A stretch of DNA of 64,000 nucleotides, from the NCBI RefSeq assembly GCF_029269825.1, contig NZ_JARJHU010000001.1, forward strand, positions 945,327 through 1,009,326, given 5' to 3'. The position numbers were made by a program, and so were the translations under genes. The notes below the pieces were generated by a model. It ran no database searches. It was not told the DNA's origin and saw nothing but the letters and a program-made list of their open reading frames with translations. Shown in pieces: positions 28,612 through 38,358 of the stretch. This DNA comes from Pedobacter sp. JY14-1. GTDB lineage: Bacteria > Bacteroidota > Bacteroidia > Sphingobacteriales > Sphingobacteriaceae. The first letter of the stretch is position 1. Each line of letters begins with the position of its first letter.

Positions 28612-30018
28612 ATGAGTAAAACATTATTTGATAAGGTTTGGGACCGCCACGTAGTACGCAAGATTGAAGGCGGACCCGACGTCGTCTTCATTGACCGCCA
28701 CCTTATCCATGAAGTAACCAGCCCTGTTGCATTCCTGGGTTTGAAGACCAGAGGGATCAAGGTACTTTATCCTGAGCGCACTTTTGCTACGGCTGATCAT
28801 AATACACCGACCATTAACCAGCATCTTCCGGTTGCTGATCCGCTTTCAGCGAACCAGCTGAAGGCACTGGAATCAAATTCTAATGAGTACGGTATCAGCC
28901 ACTGGGGCCTAGGACATCAGAAAAATGGTATCGTACACGTAGTCGGTCCTGAAAACGGAATCACCCAACCAGGTACTACGATTGTTTGCGGCGATTCACA
29001 TACGTCCACTCACGGTGCCTTTGGTGCCATTGCATTCGGTATCGGGACATCCGAAGTAGAGATGGTACTGTCAACACAGTGTATTATGCAGCCGAAACCC
29101 AAAAAAATGCGCATTACCGTTAATGGTAAACTGGGCTTGGGTGTAACGCCCAAGGATGTTGCCCTGTTCATCATTTCACAACTTACTACTTCCGGCGCTA
29201 CGGGTTATTTCGTGGAATATGCGGGTGATGTGTTCGAGAACATGAGCATGGAGGGCCGGATGACCGTATGTAACCTGAGCATTGAGATGGGTGCCCGTGG
29301 TGGAATGATCGCTCCCGACGAAACGACGATCAATTACGTAAAGGGACGTGAGTTCAGTCCTAAAGGCGAGGCCTGGGAAAAGGCGGAAGCTTATTACCGC
29401 ACACTGTATACTGATGCTGATGCGGTATTTGACAAAGAATATACGTATGATGGCAGTACGATAGAGCCCATGATCACCTATGGTACAAATCCTGGTATGG
29501 GCATCGGCATTTCACAGCATATTCCTGATGCAGAACATGTAGAAGGCGGCGTGGCTACCTATGAGAAATCACTGGGTTACATGGGTTTTTCTGAAGGCGA
29601 TCAGATGATCGGAAAAAAAGTAGACTATGTATTTGTAGGTAGCTGTACCAATGGCCGTATAGAGGATTTCAGGGCTTTTGCTTCTATTGTTAAAGGCCGT
29701 CATAAGGCAGATAATGTAACTGCATGGTTGGTTCCCGGATCACATGTGGTCGAAGCACAGATCAGGGAAGAAGGTATCCTGGACATCCTGACCGAAGCAG
29801 GATTTACCTTGCGCCAGCCCGGATGTTCGGCTTGTCTGGCGATGAACGACGATAAAGTACCTGCAGGCAAATATGCGGTAAGTACTTCTAACAGGAACTT
29901 TGAAGGAAGACAGGGCCCTGGCGCCAGGACTTTACTGGCGAGCCCGCTGGTTGCCGCCGCCGCCGCTGTGACCGGAGTGGTTACCGATCCGAGAACATTA
30001 ATAGAAGAACTTGTCTAA
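28612..30018 (+). CDS. leuC: 3-isopropylmalate dehydratase large subunit
   Basis: Aconitase-family iron-sulfur subunit that isomerises isopropylmalate together with LeuD, 468 residues. The 4Fe-4S cysteines lie in VGSCTNGR (about residue 345) and [10 protein letters not shown] (about 405-414); [13 protein letters not shown] (about 129-141) is the family signature. The order leuA-leuC-leuD is typical for Bacteroidota. Confidence 0.97.
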   Translation: MSKTLFDKVWDRHVVRKIEGGPDVVFIDRHLIHEVTSPVAFLGLKTRGIKVLYPERTFATADHNTPTINQHLPVADPLSANQLKALESNSNEYGISHWGLGHQKNGIVHVVGPENGITQPGTTIVCGDSHTSTHGAFGAIAFGIGTSEVEMVLSTQCIMQPKPKKMRITVNGKLGLGVTPKDVALFIISQLTTSGATGYFVEYAGDVFENMSMEGRMTVCNLSIEMGARGGMIAPDETTINYVKGREFSPKGEAWEKAEAYYRTLYTDADAVFDKEYTYDGSTIEPMITYGTNPGMGIGISQHIPDAEHVEGGVATYEKSLGYMGFSEGDQMIGKKVDYVFVGSCTNGRIEDFRAFASIVKGRHKADNVTAWLVPGSHVVEAQIREEGILDILTEAGFTLRQPGCSACLAMNDDKVPAGKYAVSTSNRNFEGRQGPGARTLLASPLVAAAAAVTGVVTDPRTLIEELV

Positions 30019-30032
30019 CACACGAAAATAGA

Positions 30033-30629
30033 ATGGCCTACGATAAATTTACGGTATTGAGGAGCACTGCGGTCCCTCTTCCGATTGAAAATATAGACAC
30101 CGACCAGATCATCCCCGCTCGTTTCCTGAAAGCTACAGAGCGTGTCGGCTTTGGCGACAATCTGTTCCGCGACTGGAGATACAACGCAGATAACACACCC
30201 AAGCAGGACTTTATCCTGAACAACGCGACCTATAGCGGGAAGATCCTGATCGGAGGCAAGAACTTCGGGTCAGGCTCCTCAAGGGAACACGCAGCCTGGG
30301 CGATCTACGATTATGGTTTCAGGTGTGTGGTGTCAAGCTTCTTTGCAGACATTTTTAAGAACAACTGCCTGAACATTGGTGTATTGCCTGTACAGGTAAG
30401 TCCGGAATTTGCCGAAGCGCTTTTTACTGCTGTTCATGGTAACCCGGCTGCTGAAATAGAGATCAACCTGCCGGAGCAGACCATAACACTGCTGTCTACC
30501 GGAGCGCAGGAGAAGTTTGACATCAGCCCCTACAAGAAGGAGAACATGATGAACGGCTTTGATGATATCGACTATCTGCAAAGTATCAAGCCGGAGATCC
30601 AGGAATTTGCTTCGCATCTGCCGATTTAA
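30033..30629 (+). CDS. leuD: 3-isopropylmalate dehydratase small subunit
   Basis: Swivel-domain partner of LeuC, 198 residues. The conserved blocks are IDTDQIIPARFLK (about 20-32), GGKNFGSGSSREHAAWAI (about 73-90) and SSFFADIFKNNCLNIG. The stop codon overlaps the ATG of the next gene by one base, which points to translational coupling. Confidence 0.96.
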   Translation: MAYDKFTVLRSTAVPLPIENIDTDQIIPARFLKATERVGFGDNLFRDWRYNADNTPKQDFILNNATYSGKILIGGKNFGSGSSREHAAWAIYDYGFRCVVSSFFADIFKNNCLNIGVLPVQVSPEFAEALFTAVHGNPAAEIEINLPEQTITLLSTGAQEKFDISPYKKENMMNGFDDIDYLQSIKPEIQEFASHLPI

Positions 30630-32146
30630 TGGAAAGAAAAAAAATTGAAATCATGGATACGACACTCCGCGATGGCGAACAGACATCGGGAGTGTCGTTT
30701 TCTACATCAGAAAAACTCACCATAACCCAGCTATTATTGGATGAACTGCGCGTGGACAGGGCTGAGATCGCTTCGGCCCGTGTTTCCGACGGTGAGTTCC
30801 AGGCCGTGAAGACAATTATGACCTGGGCAGCGCAGCATGGTCATGCGGAAAAGATCGAGGTATTGTCTTTTGTAGACAACGGGATTTCTGTCGACTGGAT
30901 GGTTAGCGCCGGGGTGAAGGTACAAAATCTGCTGACCAAGGGCTCACTGAACCATCTTACCCACCAGTTGAAGAAGACCCCGGAACAGCATTTTTCGGAG
31001 ATCAGTCACGTAATCGGATTAGCGGCGGCAAAAGGGATATCGACCAACGTTTACCTGGAAGACTGGAGCAATGGCATGCGCAATTCCCCTGAATATGTTT
31101 TTCAGTTTCTTGATTTCCTCTCGCAACAACCAGTAAAGCGGATATTGCTGCCGGATACGCTTGGTATCCTCACACCTGCTGAGACCTATCAGTATATTTC
31201 TGAATTAAAGCAAAGGTATCCGGTCCAGCGCTTTGACTTTCACGCCCATAACGATTATGACCTTGGCACTGCCAATGTGCTTGAAGCGGTAAAGGCTGGT
31301 ATAGATGGCCTTCATCTCACCGTCAATGGTATGGGGGAAAGGGCAGGAAACGCACCAATGGCAAGTGCGGTAGCGGTGATCAATGACTTTGTCCCCGCTG
31401 TGGAAGTACAGATCAGGGAATCATCTATTTACCAGGTGAGCAAACTGGTGGAGACTTTCTCAGGCGTACGTATCCCGGCCAATAAGCCAATAGTGGGCGA
31501 TAATGTGTTCACACAGACGGCAGGTATCCATGCCGATGGGGACAATAAGAACAACCTGTACTTCAACGACCTTCTGCCAGAACGTTTCGGCCGTAAACGC
31601 AAGTATGCACTTGGAAAAACTTCTGGAAAGGCCAATATCGAAAAGAACCTTCAGGAACTTGGCCTCAAACTCAATGAGGAAGATCTGCGTAAAGTCACCA
31701 AAAGGGTGATCGAGCTTGGGGACAAGAAAGAGACCGTTACTAAAGAGGACCTTCCTTACATCATTTCCGATGTACTGGACAGCAGTTTATACGAAGAGAA
31801 AGTGTCGGTTGAATCCTACGTGCTGACCAACGCAATGGGACTTCGGCCTTCGGCTACAATAGCCGTACGCATTGAAGGTGAGAAATTTGAGGAAAATGCC
31901 CAGGGCGACGGACAATTTGATGCCTTTATGAATGCATTGACCAGGGTGTATGACAAGAAAAGCAGAAGTCTTCCCAAGCTGATCGACTATGCCGTGAGAA
32001 TTGCTCCTGGAAGTAATTCTGATGCACTCTGTGAAACGGTAATCACCTGGGAAACCACGCAAAAAACATTTATTACCCGCGGACTGGACTCTGACCAGAC
32101 GGTGAGCGCCATTAAGGCAACACAAAAAATGCTCAATATCATCTGA
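30629..32146 (+). CDS. 2-isopropylmalate/citramalate synthase family protein with LeuA dimer (regulatory) domain
   Basis: 505 residues, DRE-TIM barrel acyltransferase ([13 protein letters not shown] at about 9-21, HAHNDYDLGTANV near 209, GMGERAGNA near 232) plus a C-terminal LeuA dimer domain (about residues 390-505) that in relatives binds leucine or isoleucine. It resembles LeuA and CimA (citramalate synthase); the substrate cannot be told from sequence here. If citramalate, it would give a threonine-independent route to 2-oxobutyrate alongside IlvA in the same operon. Placed between leuD and leuB. Confidence 0.8.
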   Translation: MERKKIEIMDTTLRDGEQTSGVSFSTSEKLTITQLLLDELRVDRAEIASARVSDGEFQAVKTIMTWAAQHGHAEKIEVLSFVDNGISVDWMVSAGVKVQNLLTKGSLNHLTHQLKKTPEQHFSEISHVIGLAAAKGISTNVYLEDWSNGMRNSPEYVFQFLDFLSQQPVKRILLPDTLGILTPAETYQYISELKQRYPVQRFDFHAHNDYDLGTANVLEAVKAGIDGLHLTVNGMGERAGNAPMASAVAVINDFVPAVEVQIRESSIYQVSKLVETFSGVRIPANKPIVGDNVFTQTAGIHADGDNKNNLYFNDLLPERFGRKRKYALGKTSGKANIEKNLQELGLKLNEEDLRKVTKRVIELGDKKETVTKEDLPYIISDVLDSSLYEEKVSVESYVLTNAMGLRPSATIAVRIEGEKFEENAQGDGQFDAFMNALTRVYDKKSRSLPKLIDYAVRIAPGSNSDALCETVITWETTQKTFITRGLDSDQTVSAIKATQKMLNII

Positions 32147-32203
32147 GATTGAGCGAGACAGGACAATAAATTTAACAAACAATTATAAACACAATACGAG
32201 TAT

Positions 32204-33262
32204 ATGAAATTGAATATTGCGCTTTTAGCGGGTGACGGAATCGGGCCTGAAGTCGTAGACCAGGCTGTAAAAGTATGTGATGCAGTTGCGAAAAAATTCG
32301 GCCACGAGATTGCCTGGACTGCGGCATTGACTGGTGCCAGCGCCATAGATGCGGTAGGCGAACCCTATCCCGATGAAACGCATGAAGTGTGTATGGCTGC
32401 CGACGCAGTGCTGTTTGGCGCCATCGGGCACCCACGTTACGACAATGATCCGAAGGCAAAGGTACGCCCTGAGCAGGGCCTGCTGAAAATGCGCCAGAAA
32501 CTGGGCTTGTTTGCCAATGTGCGCCCGACTTTTACTTTTCCTTCGCTGATCGACAACTCTCCGCTGAAACGCGAGCGCATTGAAGGCACAGACCTGATCA
32601 TCCTGCGTGAGCTGACAGGCGGTATTTATTTTGGTGAGCGCGGACGTAAAGATGGCGACAATACTGCCTTCGATACCTGCACCTATACCCGTGAGGAAGT
32701 GCAGCGCCTGGCCAAACTGGGCTTCGAACTGGCGATGACCCGCAGCAAAAAGCTTTGCTGTGTCGATAAGGCGAACGTACTGGAAACCTCCCGTCTTTGG
32801 AGGGAAACTGTTCAAGCTATGGAGAAGGATTATCCTGAAGTAACTGTAAGTTATGAATTTGTAGATGCCGTGGCAATGCGCCTGGTACAGTGGCCGAATT
32901 CTTATGATGTGCTGATCACGGAGAACCTGTTTGGCGACATCCTGACCGATGAAGCTTCTGTTATCTCCGGTTCTATGGGCCTGATGCCTTCTGCGTCCAA
33001 AGGTATTCATACTTCACTTTACGAACCCATCCACGGATCTTATCCTCAGGCTGCCGGTAAAGACATCGCCAATCCCCTGGCTACTGTACTCTCTGCCGCA
33101 ATGATGTTTGAAGATGCCTTCGGACTGAAGGAAGAAGCAGAGGCGATCCGCAACGTAGTTAACAAGTCATTGTCGGAAGGTATCGTAACCGAGGATCTTG
33201 CCGGACAGAACAAAGCATACAAAACCAGTGAAGTCGGCAATTGGCTGGCCGCAAATGTATGA
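32204..33262 (+). CDS. leuB: 3-isopropylmalate dehydrogenase
   Basis: NAD- and Mg-dependent oxidative decarboxylase giving 2-ketoisocaproate, 352 residues. It shows LLAGDGIGPEV (about 6-16), the substrate loop LRELTGGIYFGERG (about 135-148), the DKANVL stretch and NLFGDILTDEASVISGSMGLMPSAS (conserved metal aspartates), followed by the cofactor region EPIHGSYPQAAGK. The stop overlaps the ilvA start by ATGA. Confidence 0.96.
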   Translation: MKLNIALLAGDGIGPEVVDQAVKVCDAVAKKFGHEIAWTAALTGASAIDAVGEPYPDETHEVCMAADAVLFGAIGHPRYDNDPKAKVRPEQGLLKMRQKLGLFANVRPTFTFPSLIDNSPLKRERIEGTDLIILRELTGGIYFGERGRKDGDNTAFDTCTYTREEVQRLAKLGFELAMTRSKKLCCVDKANVLETSRLWRETVQAMEKDYPEVTVSYEFVDAVAMRLVQWPNSYDVLITENLFGDILTDEASVISGSMGLMPSASKGIHTSLYEPIHGSYPQAAGKDIANPLATVLSAAMMFEDAFGLKEEAEAIRNVVNKSLSEGIVTEDLAGQNKAYKTSEVGNWLAANV

Positions 33263-34500
33263 GTCTGAAAAAGCTGGATTCACTTGCCGCTTCTAAGCGG
33301 TTAAATGGTATTGTCAGACATACCCCGCTGATCTATAATGCGGGGTTGTCTGAAAAATACAACTGCAAAGTTTATCTTAAACGGGAAGACCTGCAGGTTG
33401 TCCGGTCTTATAAGCTCCGTGGGGCCTTTAACATGATCAGCCAGCTCAGTCCTGAGGCGCTCAGCCGCGGAATCGTCTGTGCAAGTGCAGGGAACCATGC
33501 GCAGGGAGTGGCCTTCTCATGTGATAAACTAGGCACAAGGGGCGTAATTTTTATGCCCGAGATTACGCCGAAACAGAAGGTGAAACAAACTGAAATGTTT
33601 GGCAATGGCCGGATAGAACTGGTACTCACGGGCGATACATTTGACGATTGCCTTAATGAGGCTTTGGCTTATACAGAAAAGCATCAGATGACTTTCATTC
33701 CTCCTTTTGATGACTACAGCATCATTGAAGGACAAGGTACGGTCGGTGTAGAGATTTTGGAAGATCTGCCTGGCGTAGATACAGTGATTGTGCCTATCGG
33801 CGGCGGCGGACTGGCTGCAGGTGTAGGCAGCTACCTCAAATCACAGAAGCCGGGTGTGGAACTGATTGGTGTGGAACCTGAGGGCGCACCCTCCATGCTG
33901 GAAGCCTTTAAACAAAACGGCCCAGTCACATTAGACCATATTGACCGCTTTGTAGACGGCGCTTCTGTAAAGCGGGCCGGTGCATTGACTTACCCGATAT
34001 GCAGGGAATTGCTTGACGATGTATTACTGATCCCCGAAGGCAAGATTTGTACAACCATTTTAAAGCTGTATAACGAGGATGCCATTGTCGTTGAACCCGC
34101 AGGAGCACTTTCAGTAACTGCCTTGGATGCCTGCCGTGAACGCATCAGGGGAAAAAGAGTGGTTTGTATTGTTAGCGGAGGTAATAATGATATTGAAAGA
34201 ATGCAGGAGATCAAGGAAAAATCCCTGCTTTACGAAGGCCTGAAACATTATTTCATCGTGCGGTTTCCCCAAAGGCCAGGTGCACTAAAATTGTTTGTCA
34301 ATAATGTACTGGGCCCTCAGGATGATATTACCCGCTTCGAATTCATAAAAAAAACCAACCGGGAAAACGGACCTGCACTTGTTGGCATTGAGTTGACCAA
34401 TAAGGATGACTATGCCGGACTGATTACCCGGATGAAGGAATTTAAGTTCGAGGTTATCGCATTGAATAACGACCAGACGCTTTTCGAATACCTGGTATAA
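33259..34500 (+). CDS. ilvA: Threonine ammonia-lyase (threonine dehydratase)
   Basis: PLP enzyme deaminating threonine to 2-oxobutyrate, the entry to isoleucine. It is 413 residues from the ATG at 33259, overlapping the leuB stop. The PLP lysine is in VVRSYKLRGAFN (about residue 51), the phosphate loop is GGGGLAAG (about 181-188), and SAGNHAQGVAF lies near 78. A single C-terminal ACT-like domain (about 325-413) would bind isoleucine or valine. Last gene of the BCAA operon. Confidence 0.94.
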   Translation: MSLKKLDSLAASKRLNGIVRHTPLIYNAGLSEKYNCKVYLKREDLQVVRSYKLRGAFNMISQLSPEALSRGIVCASAGNHAQGVAFSCDKLGTRGVIFMPEITPKQKVKQTEMFGNGRIELVLTGDTFDDCLNEALAYTEKHQMTFIPPFDDYSIIEGQGTVGVEILEDLPGVDTVIVPIGGGGLAAGVGSYLKSQKPGVELIGVEPEGAPSMLEAFKQNGPVTLDHIDRFVDGASVKRAGALTYPICRELLDDVLLIPEGKICTTILKLYNEDAIVVEPAGALSVTALDACRERIRGKRVVCIVSGGNNDIERMQEIKEKSLLYEGLKHYFIVRFPQRPGALKLFVNNVLGPQDDITRFEFIKKTNRENGPALVGIELTNKDDYAGLITRMKEFKFEVIALNNDQTLFEYLV

Positions 34501-34601
34501 GTAGCTAAACATTAACATTTTAATTACACAGACCACAGGTCTTCATTAATCCTGGTTTCGTGGCAGCAGTTTTGCTGTATCAACTTTAAAAACACGCAAA
34601 C

Positions 34602-35018
34602 ATGAAAAACCTAATCTTACTCCTACTTTGTACCACCACGCTGGGTCTGGTGTCGTGCAAGAAAGACACCATTGTCCAGGAAACTCCCAACAGGACAATT
34701 ATTTTCAACATACAGCCCGCTCAATGGCTATCTTCAACCGACGGTACTACTTATACTGCTGAAATAAACATTCCTGAAATCGATCAATTAAATGTCGATA
34801 TCGAAGGCGTATTGGTTTATCTTGATCATCCGGTAAACAAAAGCAGCTATATACAACTGCCTTATACCTATGAAGGAATCTCCTATAGCTATGAACATTT
34901 TAACGGAGGAATCGCGATTGACATTCAGCGTTCCGAATTCTCAACTAAGCTGCCGCAGAAACCCACTGTGCCTATTCGTCTGAAAGTAGTACTGATCCCT
35001 TCAAGAGACGTAACCTGA
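34602..35018 (+). CDS. Hypothetical lipoprotein, 138 residues
   Basis: Not recognised beyond export. A signal peptide of 18 residues ends in the lipobox LVSC at Cys19, then KKD, typical of Bacteroidota lipoproteins. The mature part is a small beta-rich domain with FNIQPAQW and QLPYTYEG. It is followed by a strong terminator. It starts about 100 bases after ilvA and is probably its own transcript, though no clear -7 box was found. Function unknown. Confidence 0.7.
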   Translation: MKNLILLLLCTTTLGLVSCKKDTIVQETPNRTIIFNIQPAQWLSSTDGTTYTAEINIPEIDQLNVDIEGVLVYLDHPVNKSSYIQLPYTYEGISYSYEHFNGGIAIDIQRSEFSTKLPQKPTVPIRLKVVLIPSRDVT

Positions 35019-35047
35019 ATGCGCCCACATTATCCTAAAATATTGGA

Positions 35048-35078
35048 AAGCCGGGACCTGACCAGTCCCGGCTTTTTG
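35048..35078 (+). terminator. Intrinsic terminator after the lipoprotein gene
   Basis: Stem AAGCCGGGAC / GTCCCGGCTT with loop about 7 bases (CTGACCA) and T run. Confidence 0.9.
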
Positions 35079-35082
35079 TATA

Positions 35083-36081
35083 TTAAGATTTTAAAGTTAG
35101 GAAACGGGATATACTGGCCTGTACATGTTCGCTTTTTTTATGCTCGCCCCTGTTGAGCTGTAAGGCTCTTATAGTTACTCCGTGCCTCTCCAGTAACAGC
35201 TCCTCATAAAACCCCTTGTAATAAACATCCTTAACTTCAAACCTCCGGCTGTTCCAGGACGTCTTCAGTTCCACCCATTCCGGATAAAACACAGCCTTTC
35301 CCTGGTTGATCTCAAGCCCCAGTCTTCTTGCATCTTCCGCCTCCAGTGTTACTGCATTTCCAAGCATCTGAGCAGTATACACATGATCGGGGTGGTTATA
35401 GATATGTTCGGGATTCCCCTTTTGCAAAAGCTGTCCGTCTTTGACCACCAGAAGTTCATCTGCCATGAAAAGACCATCCGCAGGATCATGAGAGACCATA
35501 ATGATCGTAACCCCAGTTTCAGCTGCAATCCGCTTGAGATCTGCCCTCAGCTGGTTTTTTAGAAGGGCGTCTACCTGACTAAAGGGTTCGTCCAGAAGTA
35601 AGACTTCCGTATCCGTTACCAATGCCCTCGCTATAGCCACCCGCTGCTGCTCGCCTCCGCTAAGCTGAGTGATCTTCTTTTCCCGCAAATGTGCGATGTG
35701 CAGTTGTTCCATAACGGCATGGGTCTTTTGCTGCTTAAGATGTACATCCGTATTGCTGAGCATAGCGGCAATATTGTCGTAAACCTTAGCATAGATATTC
35801 AGGGAAAAATCCTGGGTCACCATTTTCATTGCCTTGTGACCGGGTATAAGTTGTTCATCAGGGCCGGGCACGCGCTTTCCCATAAAAAGTACCTCACCCT
35901 CGTCAGCTTTAAGGAGTCCATATATCGATTTCAACAAGGTAGACTTTCCACTTCCGCTTTCTCCGATAATCGCAGTAATCGTACCCCTTCCTACTGAAAA
36001 ACTAATTTGATTGATCCCCTGCGCGGTTCCGGGTTGGTAGCGCTTCGAGAGCTTGTTTACACTGATGATCTGATCTTCCAC
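35083..36081 (-). CDS. ABC transporter ATP-binding protein (orphan)
   Basis: 332 residues: an ABC domain followed by a C-terminal extension of about 100 residues with an OB/TOBE-like look. Walker A GESGSGKST (about 38-46), signature LSGGEQQRVAIARAL (about 140-154), Walker B LLLDEP and the H-loop VSHD. It resembles FbpC/PotA-type importers that use such C-terminal domains. No permease or binding protein lies beside it, so the transported substrate is unknown. Confidence 0.78.
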   Translation of the reverse strand: MEDQIISVNKLSKRYQPGTAQGINQISFSVGRGTITAIIGESGSGKSTLLKSIYGLLKADEGEVLFMGKRVPGPDEQLIPGHKAMKMVTQDFSLNIYAKVYDNIAAMLSNTDVHLKQQKTHAVMEQLHIAHLREKKITQLSGGEQQRVAIARALVTDTEVLLLDEPFSQVDALLKNQLRADLKRIAAETGVTIIMVSHDPADGLFMADELLVVKDGQLLQKGNPEHIYNHPDHVYTAQMLGNAVTLEAEDARRLGLEINQGKAVFYPEWVELKTSWNSRRFEVKDVYYKGFYEELLLERHGVTIRALQLNRGEHKKSEHVQASISRFLTLKS

Positions 36082-36095
36082 AGATCAAATATAAA

Positions 36096-36128
36096 ATAAA
36101 AAAGCCCTGTTGTAACTTACAACAGGGC
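36096..36128 (-). terminator. Intrinsic terminator of the beta-barrel gene
   Basis: On the - strand an 11-base stem GCCCTGTTGTA / TACAACAGGGC with a 3-base loop is followed by a T run (A run at 36096-36103). Lies between the barrel gene and the ABC ATPase gene, both - strand. Confidence 0.92.
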
Positions 36129-36165
36129 CGGTGTTTATTTGTGTATTAAAAAGGGGTCGTATTGA

Positions 36166-37050
36166 TCAGTTCAGTCCGAGTGTCACACCAAAGGACATAT
36201 TTCTTAAGCCTTTCTGAGGGGCGCTTGCAAACATATCGTTCATATAATATTTGGCAAATATACCAAAACTTCCGTACCCCAGCCGCACCGTACCACCATA
36301 ACGGAAGGGCTGAAAATTATAGTTGTCTTTAAATTTCTCTTTACCCCGCTCATCGCTGATCTGTTTCACCTTGCCGTTAAGTAAAAAGCCTATTTCGGGG
36401 CCAAATACAAAGTAAAACCGCTTTCCGTTCTCATTTTCATTGGTACGTAGTTCAAAGTTTAATGGAACGTGTACATAACTATTAGAGAAACGGTTTTTTG
36501 AGAACCTTACCGTATCGGTCACGTAAGTTAGTTGCGACTGATTCGGTTGTATGGTGATGTCCTTCTGCAGACGGATCATTGTCCAGTCAAAGCCACCGGC
36601 AACATACACCTTAAAATTCGAATTGAAACGGTATCCCATCTGCAGTACATCAAAGGAAACTGTACTTGTCTTGCCCCCACGGTAATCAAGGAATTCGTTT
36701 TCCGGCGACAGATTAAAACTGCCATTATCGATTAGCCTGGAAAAACCTAAGTCAAACCGCGTCAGTGTAATCCCACCTATAAAACGTCCCTTATTCGCTT
36801 TTGCAGTCCTGATACTGTCTTCCCTGGCCTTGGCGCGTTCTTCAGGGACCAATACACCGTTGACATCTTTAAATCCCGGCCATTTCTTTGTTGTATCTCT
36901 GTCTTCCTTTCCAAAGTTTACCGATAAAGAAAATTTGGAAGGAAATTTTCTTTTGGCAGCTGCAGTTGTGTCCCGCTGCGCGGATGCATTTGAAACTACC
37001 GTAGCAGCCATTCCAGCAGTCATCATTAAAGTAAATACAAAACGTCTCAT
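36166..37050 (-). CDS. Outer-membrane beta-barrel protein, hypothetical
   Basis: 294 residues with an N-terminal signal peptide (MRRFVFTLMMTAG to SNASAQ) and a low-complexity lysine/threonine-rich linker, then alternating beta segments ending in NMSFGVTLGLN, as in small outer-membrane porin-like barrels. No sharper family. It follows the anti-sigma-like gene by 18 bases, so this ECF sigma system may control or sense this barrel; that is inference. Confidence 0.6.
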   Translation of the reverse strand: MRRFVFTLMMTAGMAATVVSNASAQRDTTAAAKRKFPSKFSLSVNFGKEDRDTTKKWPGFKDVNGVLVPEERAKAREDSIRTAKANKGRFIGGITLTRFDLGFSRLIDNGSFNLSPENEFLDYRGGKTSTVSFDVLQMGYRFNSNFKVYVAGGFDWTMIRLQKDITIQPNQSQLTYVTDTVRFSKNRFSNSYVHVPLNFELRTNENENGKRFYFVFGPEIGFLLNGKVKQISDERGKEKFKDNYNFQPFRYGGTVRLGYGSFGIFAKYYMNDMFASAPQKGLRNMSFGVTLGLN

Positions 37051-37068
37051 TATTCTATGTGTTAGTGC

Positions 37069-37782
37069 TTATTTGGTTTTTCTGTTAAATCTGACGATTC
37101 CGAGGTTTAATGAGACCAGCGATGAATTGTCATCATCTGTATCAAACTCAACAATCTTGTTTTCTCTCTTATCTACCTTACCGACCACAAAATTGACCAG
37201 ATCGCCAACATTCCTGATGCCTTTCCGTTCCTGCTGTCCGTACATATCTCCGGTGGTATCTGCGCTGTTGATCTGAGCACTGGCAATTACAGGCTGTTCC
37301 TCATGTGCCTGGAACTGTACTGCCGGTATCGCCGACTGGGCGGTCAAGACAGCAGGTTCCATAGCCATTTTATGCTTATCGGGAACATCCGCCGTATCGG
37401 CCGGAAGTTTCCCTGCAAATCCCTTCTTCTCTTCATCACTCAATCCAGGGGCAATCACTAAAGGCACACTGCGTACCGGCAGTTCAGCCGCCTGCGGTTG
37501 TCTGACATCGATTTGTTCAACAATAGCACCAGCAGCATTCTCGGTGTTCACCGAGGCGACGGCACTCTGTAAACGTATTTTTTCGTCTCCAGGCAGTATC
37601 AACCCACAAACCAATAGAATAACAGCAGCCGCAGCAACTGACACCCACAAATAAATACCTTTTTTCCGGTCTGCCGGCTTATCCAGTTTACCGGCAATTT
37701 CTGTCCATAAACCTTCCGAAGGTTCGATTGCTGCGCCATCAAACAAGTTTTTGAACATTTCATCAAATTCCTTATCCTGCAT
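37069..37782 (-). CDS. Putative anti-sigma factor, single-pass membrane protein
   Basis: About 237 residues from the ATG at 37782 (MQDKEFDEMFKNLF). The N-terminal soluble stretch is followed by a single membrane segment (about residues 45-64, YLWVSVAAAAVILLVCGLIL) and a low-complexity periplasmic tail. The start lies 11 bases before the ECF sigma gene ends. Gene order sigma, membrane protein, outer-membrane barrel is typical of sigma/anti-sigma pairs, but there is no recognisable zinc or FecR motif, so the call rests on context. A methionine three codons upstream (37791) is an alternative start. Confidence 0.55.
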   Translation of the reverse strand: MQDKEFDEMFKNLFDGAAIEPSEGLWTEIAGKLDKPADRKKGIYLWVSVAAAAVILLVCGLILPGDEKIRLQSAVASVNTENAAGAIVEQIDVRQPQAAELPVRSVPLVIAPGLSDEEKKGFAGKLPADTADVPDKHKMAMEPAVLTAQSAIPAVQFQAHEEQPVIASAQINSADTTGDMYGQQERKGIRNVGDLVNFVVGKVDKRENKIVEFDTDDDNSSLVSLNLGIVRFNRKTK

Positions 37783-38338
37783 GTGTAGCATAGTTCATGC
37801 CCTCCATTTTTAAAATTTCCTCTTTTAATATTGCTCTCGCCCGGGATAACTGAGATTTGCTTGCTCCCTCAGAAATTCCGAGAGCCTCTCCTATCTCCCT
37901 GTGTGAATACCCTTCAATCACATACATGTTAAATACCAGCCTGTAACCATCGGCCAGTTTCTGTATCATTTTTATCAGCAACTGCATATCCATTCTGCTA
38001 AAATCACTGGCTGCAGCAGGCTGTTCATAAGCTTCATCAATTGGGACAATATTAAGAGAACGGATATTTCTTCTGTAATTTTCAATGGCCGTATTGACCA
38101 TGATCCTTCTTATCCATCCCTCAAAAGAGCCCTCCCCCCTATATTCCTTTATCTTCTGGAACACTTTAATATACCCCACCTGTAACGAATCCTCTGCTTC
38201 CATCCTATCCTTTGCATAACGCATACATACAGCCATCATCTTTGCTGAAGTATGCCTGTAAAGCGCTTCCTGCATTTTGCGGTCACCCGCCTTACAGCCC
38301 TCCAGCAAATCATCTATACTATATTGCGCCAACTTCAT
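37772..38338 (-). CDS. RNA polymerase ECF-type sigma factor
   Basis: 188 residues from the ATG at 38338 (MKLAQYSI). Region 2 includes DSLQVGYIKVFQKIKEY and the FEGWIRRIMVNTAIENYRR helix; region 4 includes GYSHREIGEALGISEGASKSQLSRARAIL, the helix-turn-helix that reads the -35 element. It directs RNA polymerase to a small regulon, probably its own operon: a candidate autoregulated promoter lies at 38359-38384. A longer frame to 38395 would cross that promoter and is rejected. Confidence 0.9.
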   Translation of the reverse strand: MKLAQYSIDDLLEGCKAGDRKMQEALYRHTSAKMMAVCMRYAKDRMEAEDSLQVGYIKVFQKIKEYRGEGSFEGWIRRIMVNTAIENYRRNIRSLNIVPIDEAYEQPAAASDFSRMDMQLLIKMIQKLADGYRLVFNMYVIEGYSHREIGEALGISEGASKSQLSRARAILKEEILKMEGMNYATHAG

Positions 38339-38358
38339 TGTGTGTTTGATATAGGGAA

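Noticed and set aside
32225..33010. 261-codon - strand ORF
   Set aside because: Lies wholly antisense to leuB, whose motifs are complete; long shadow frames are common in this GC range.
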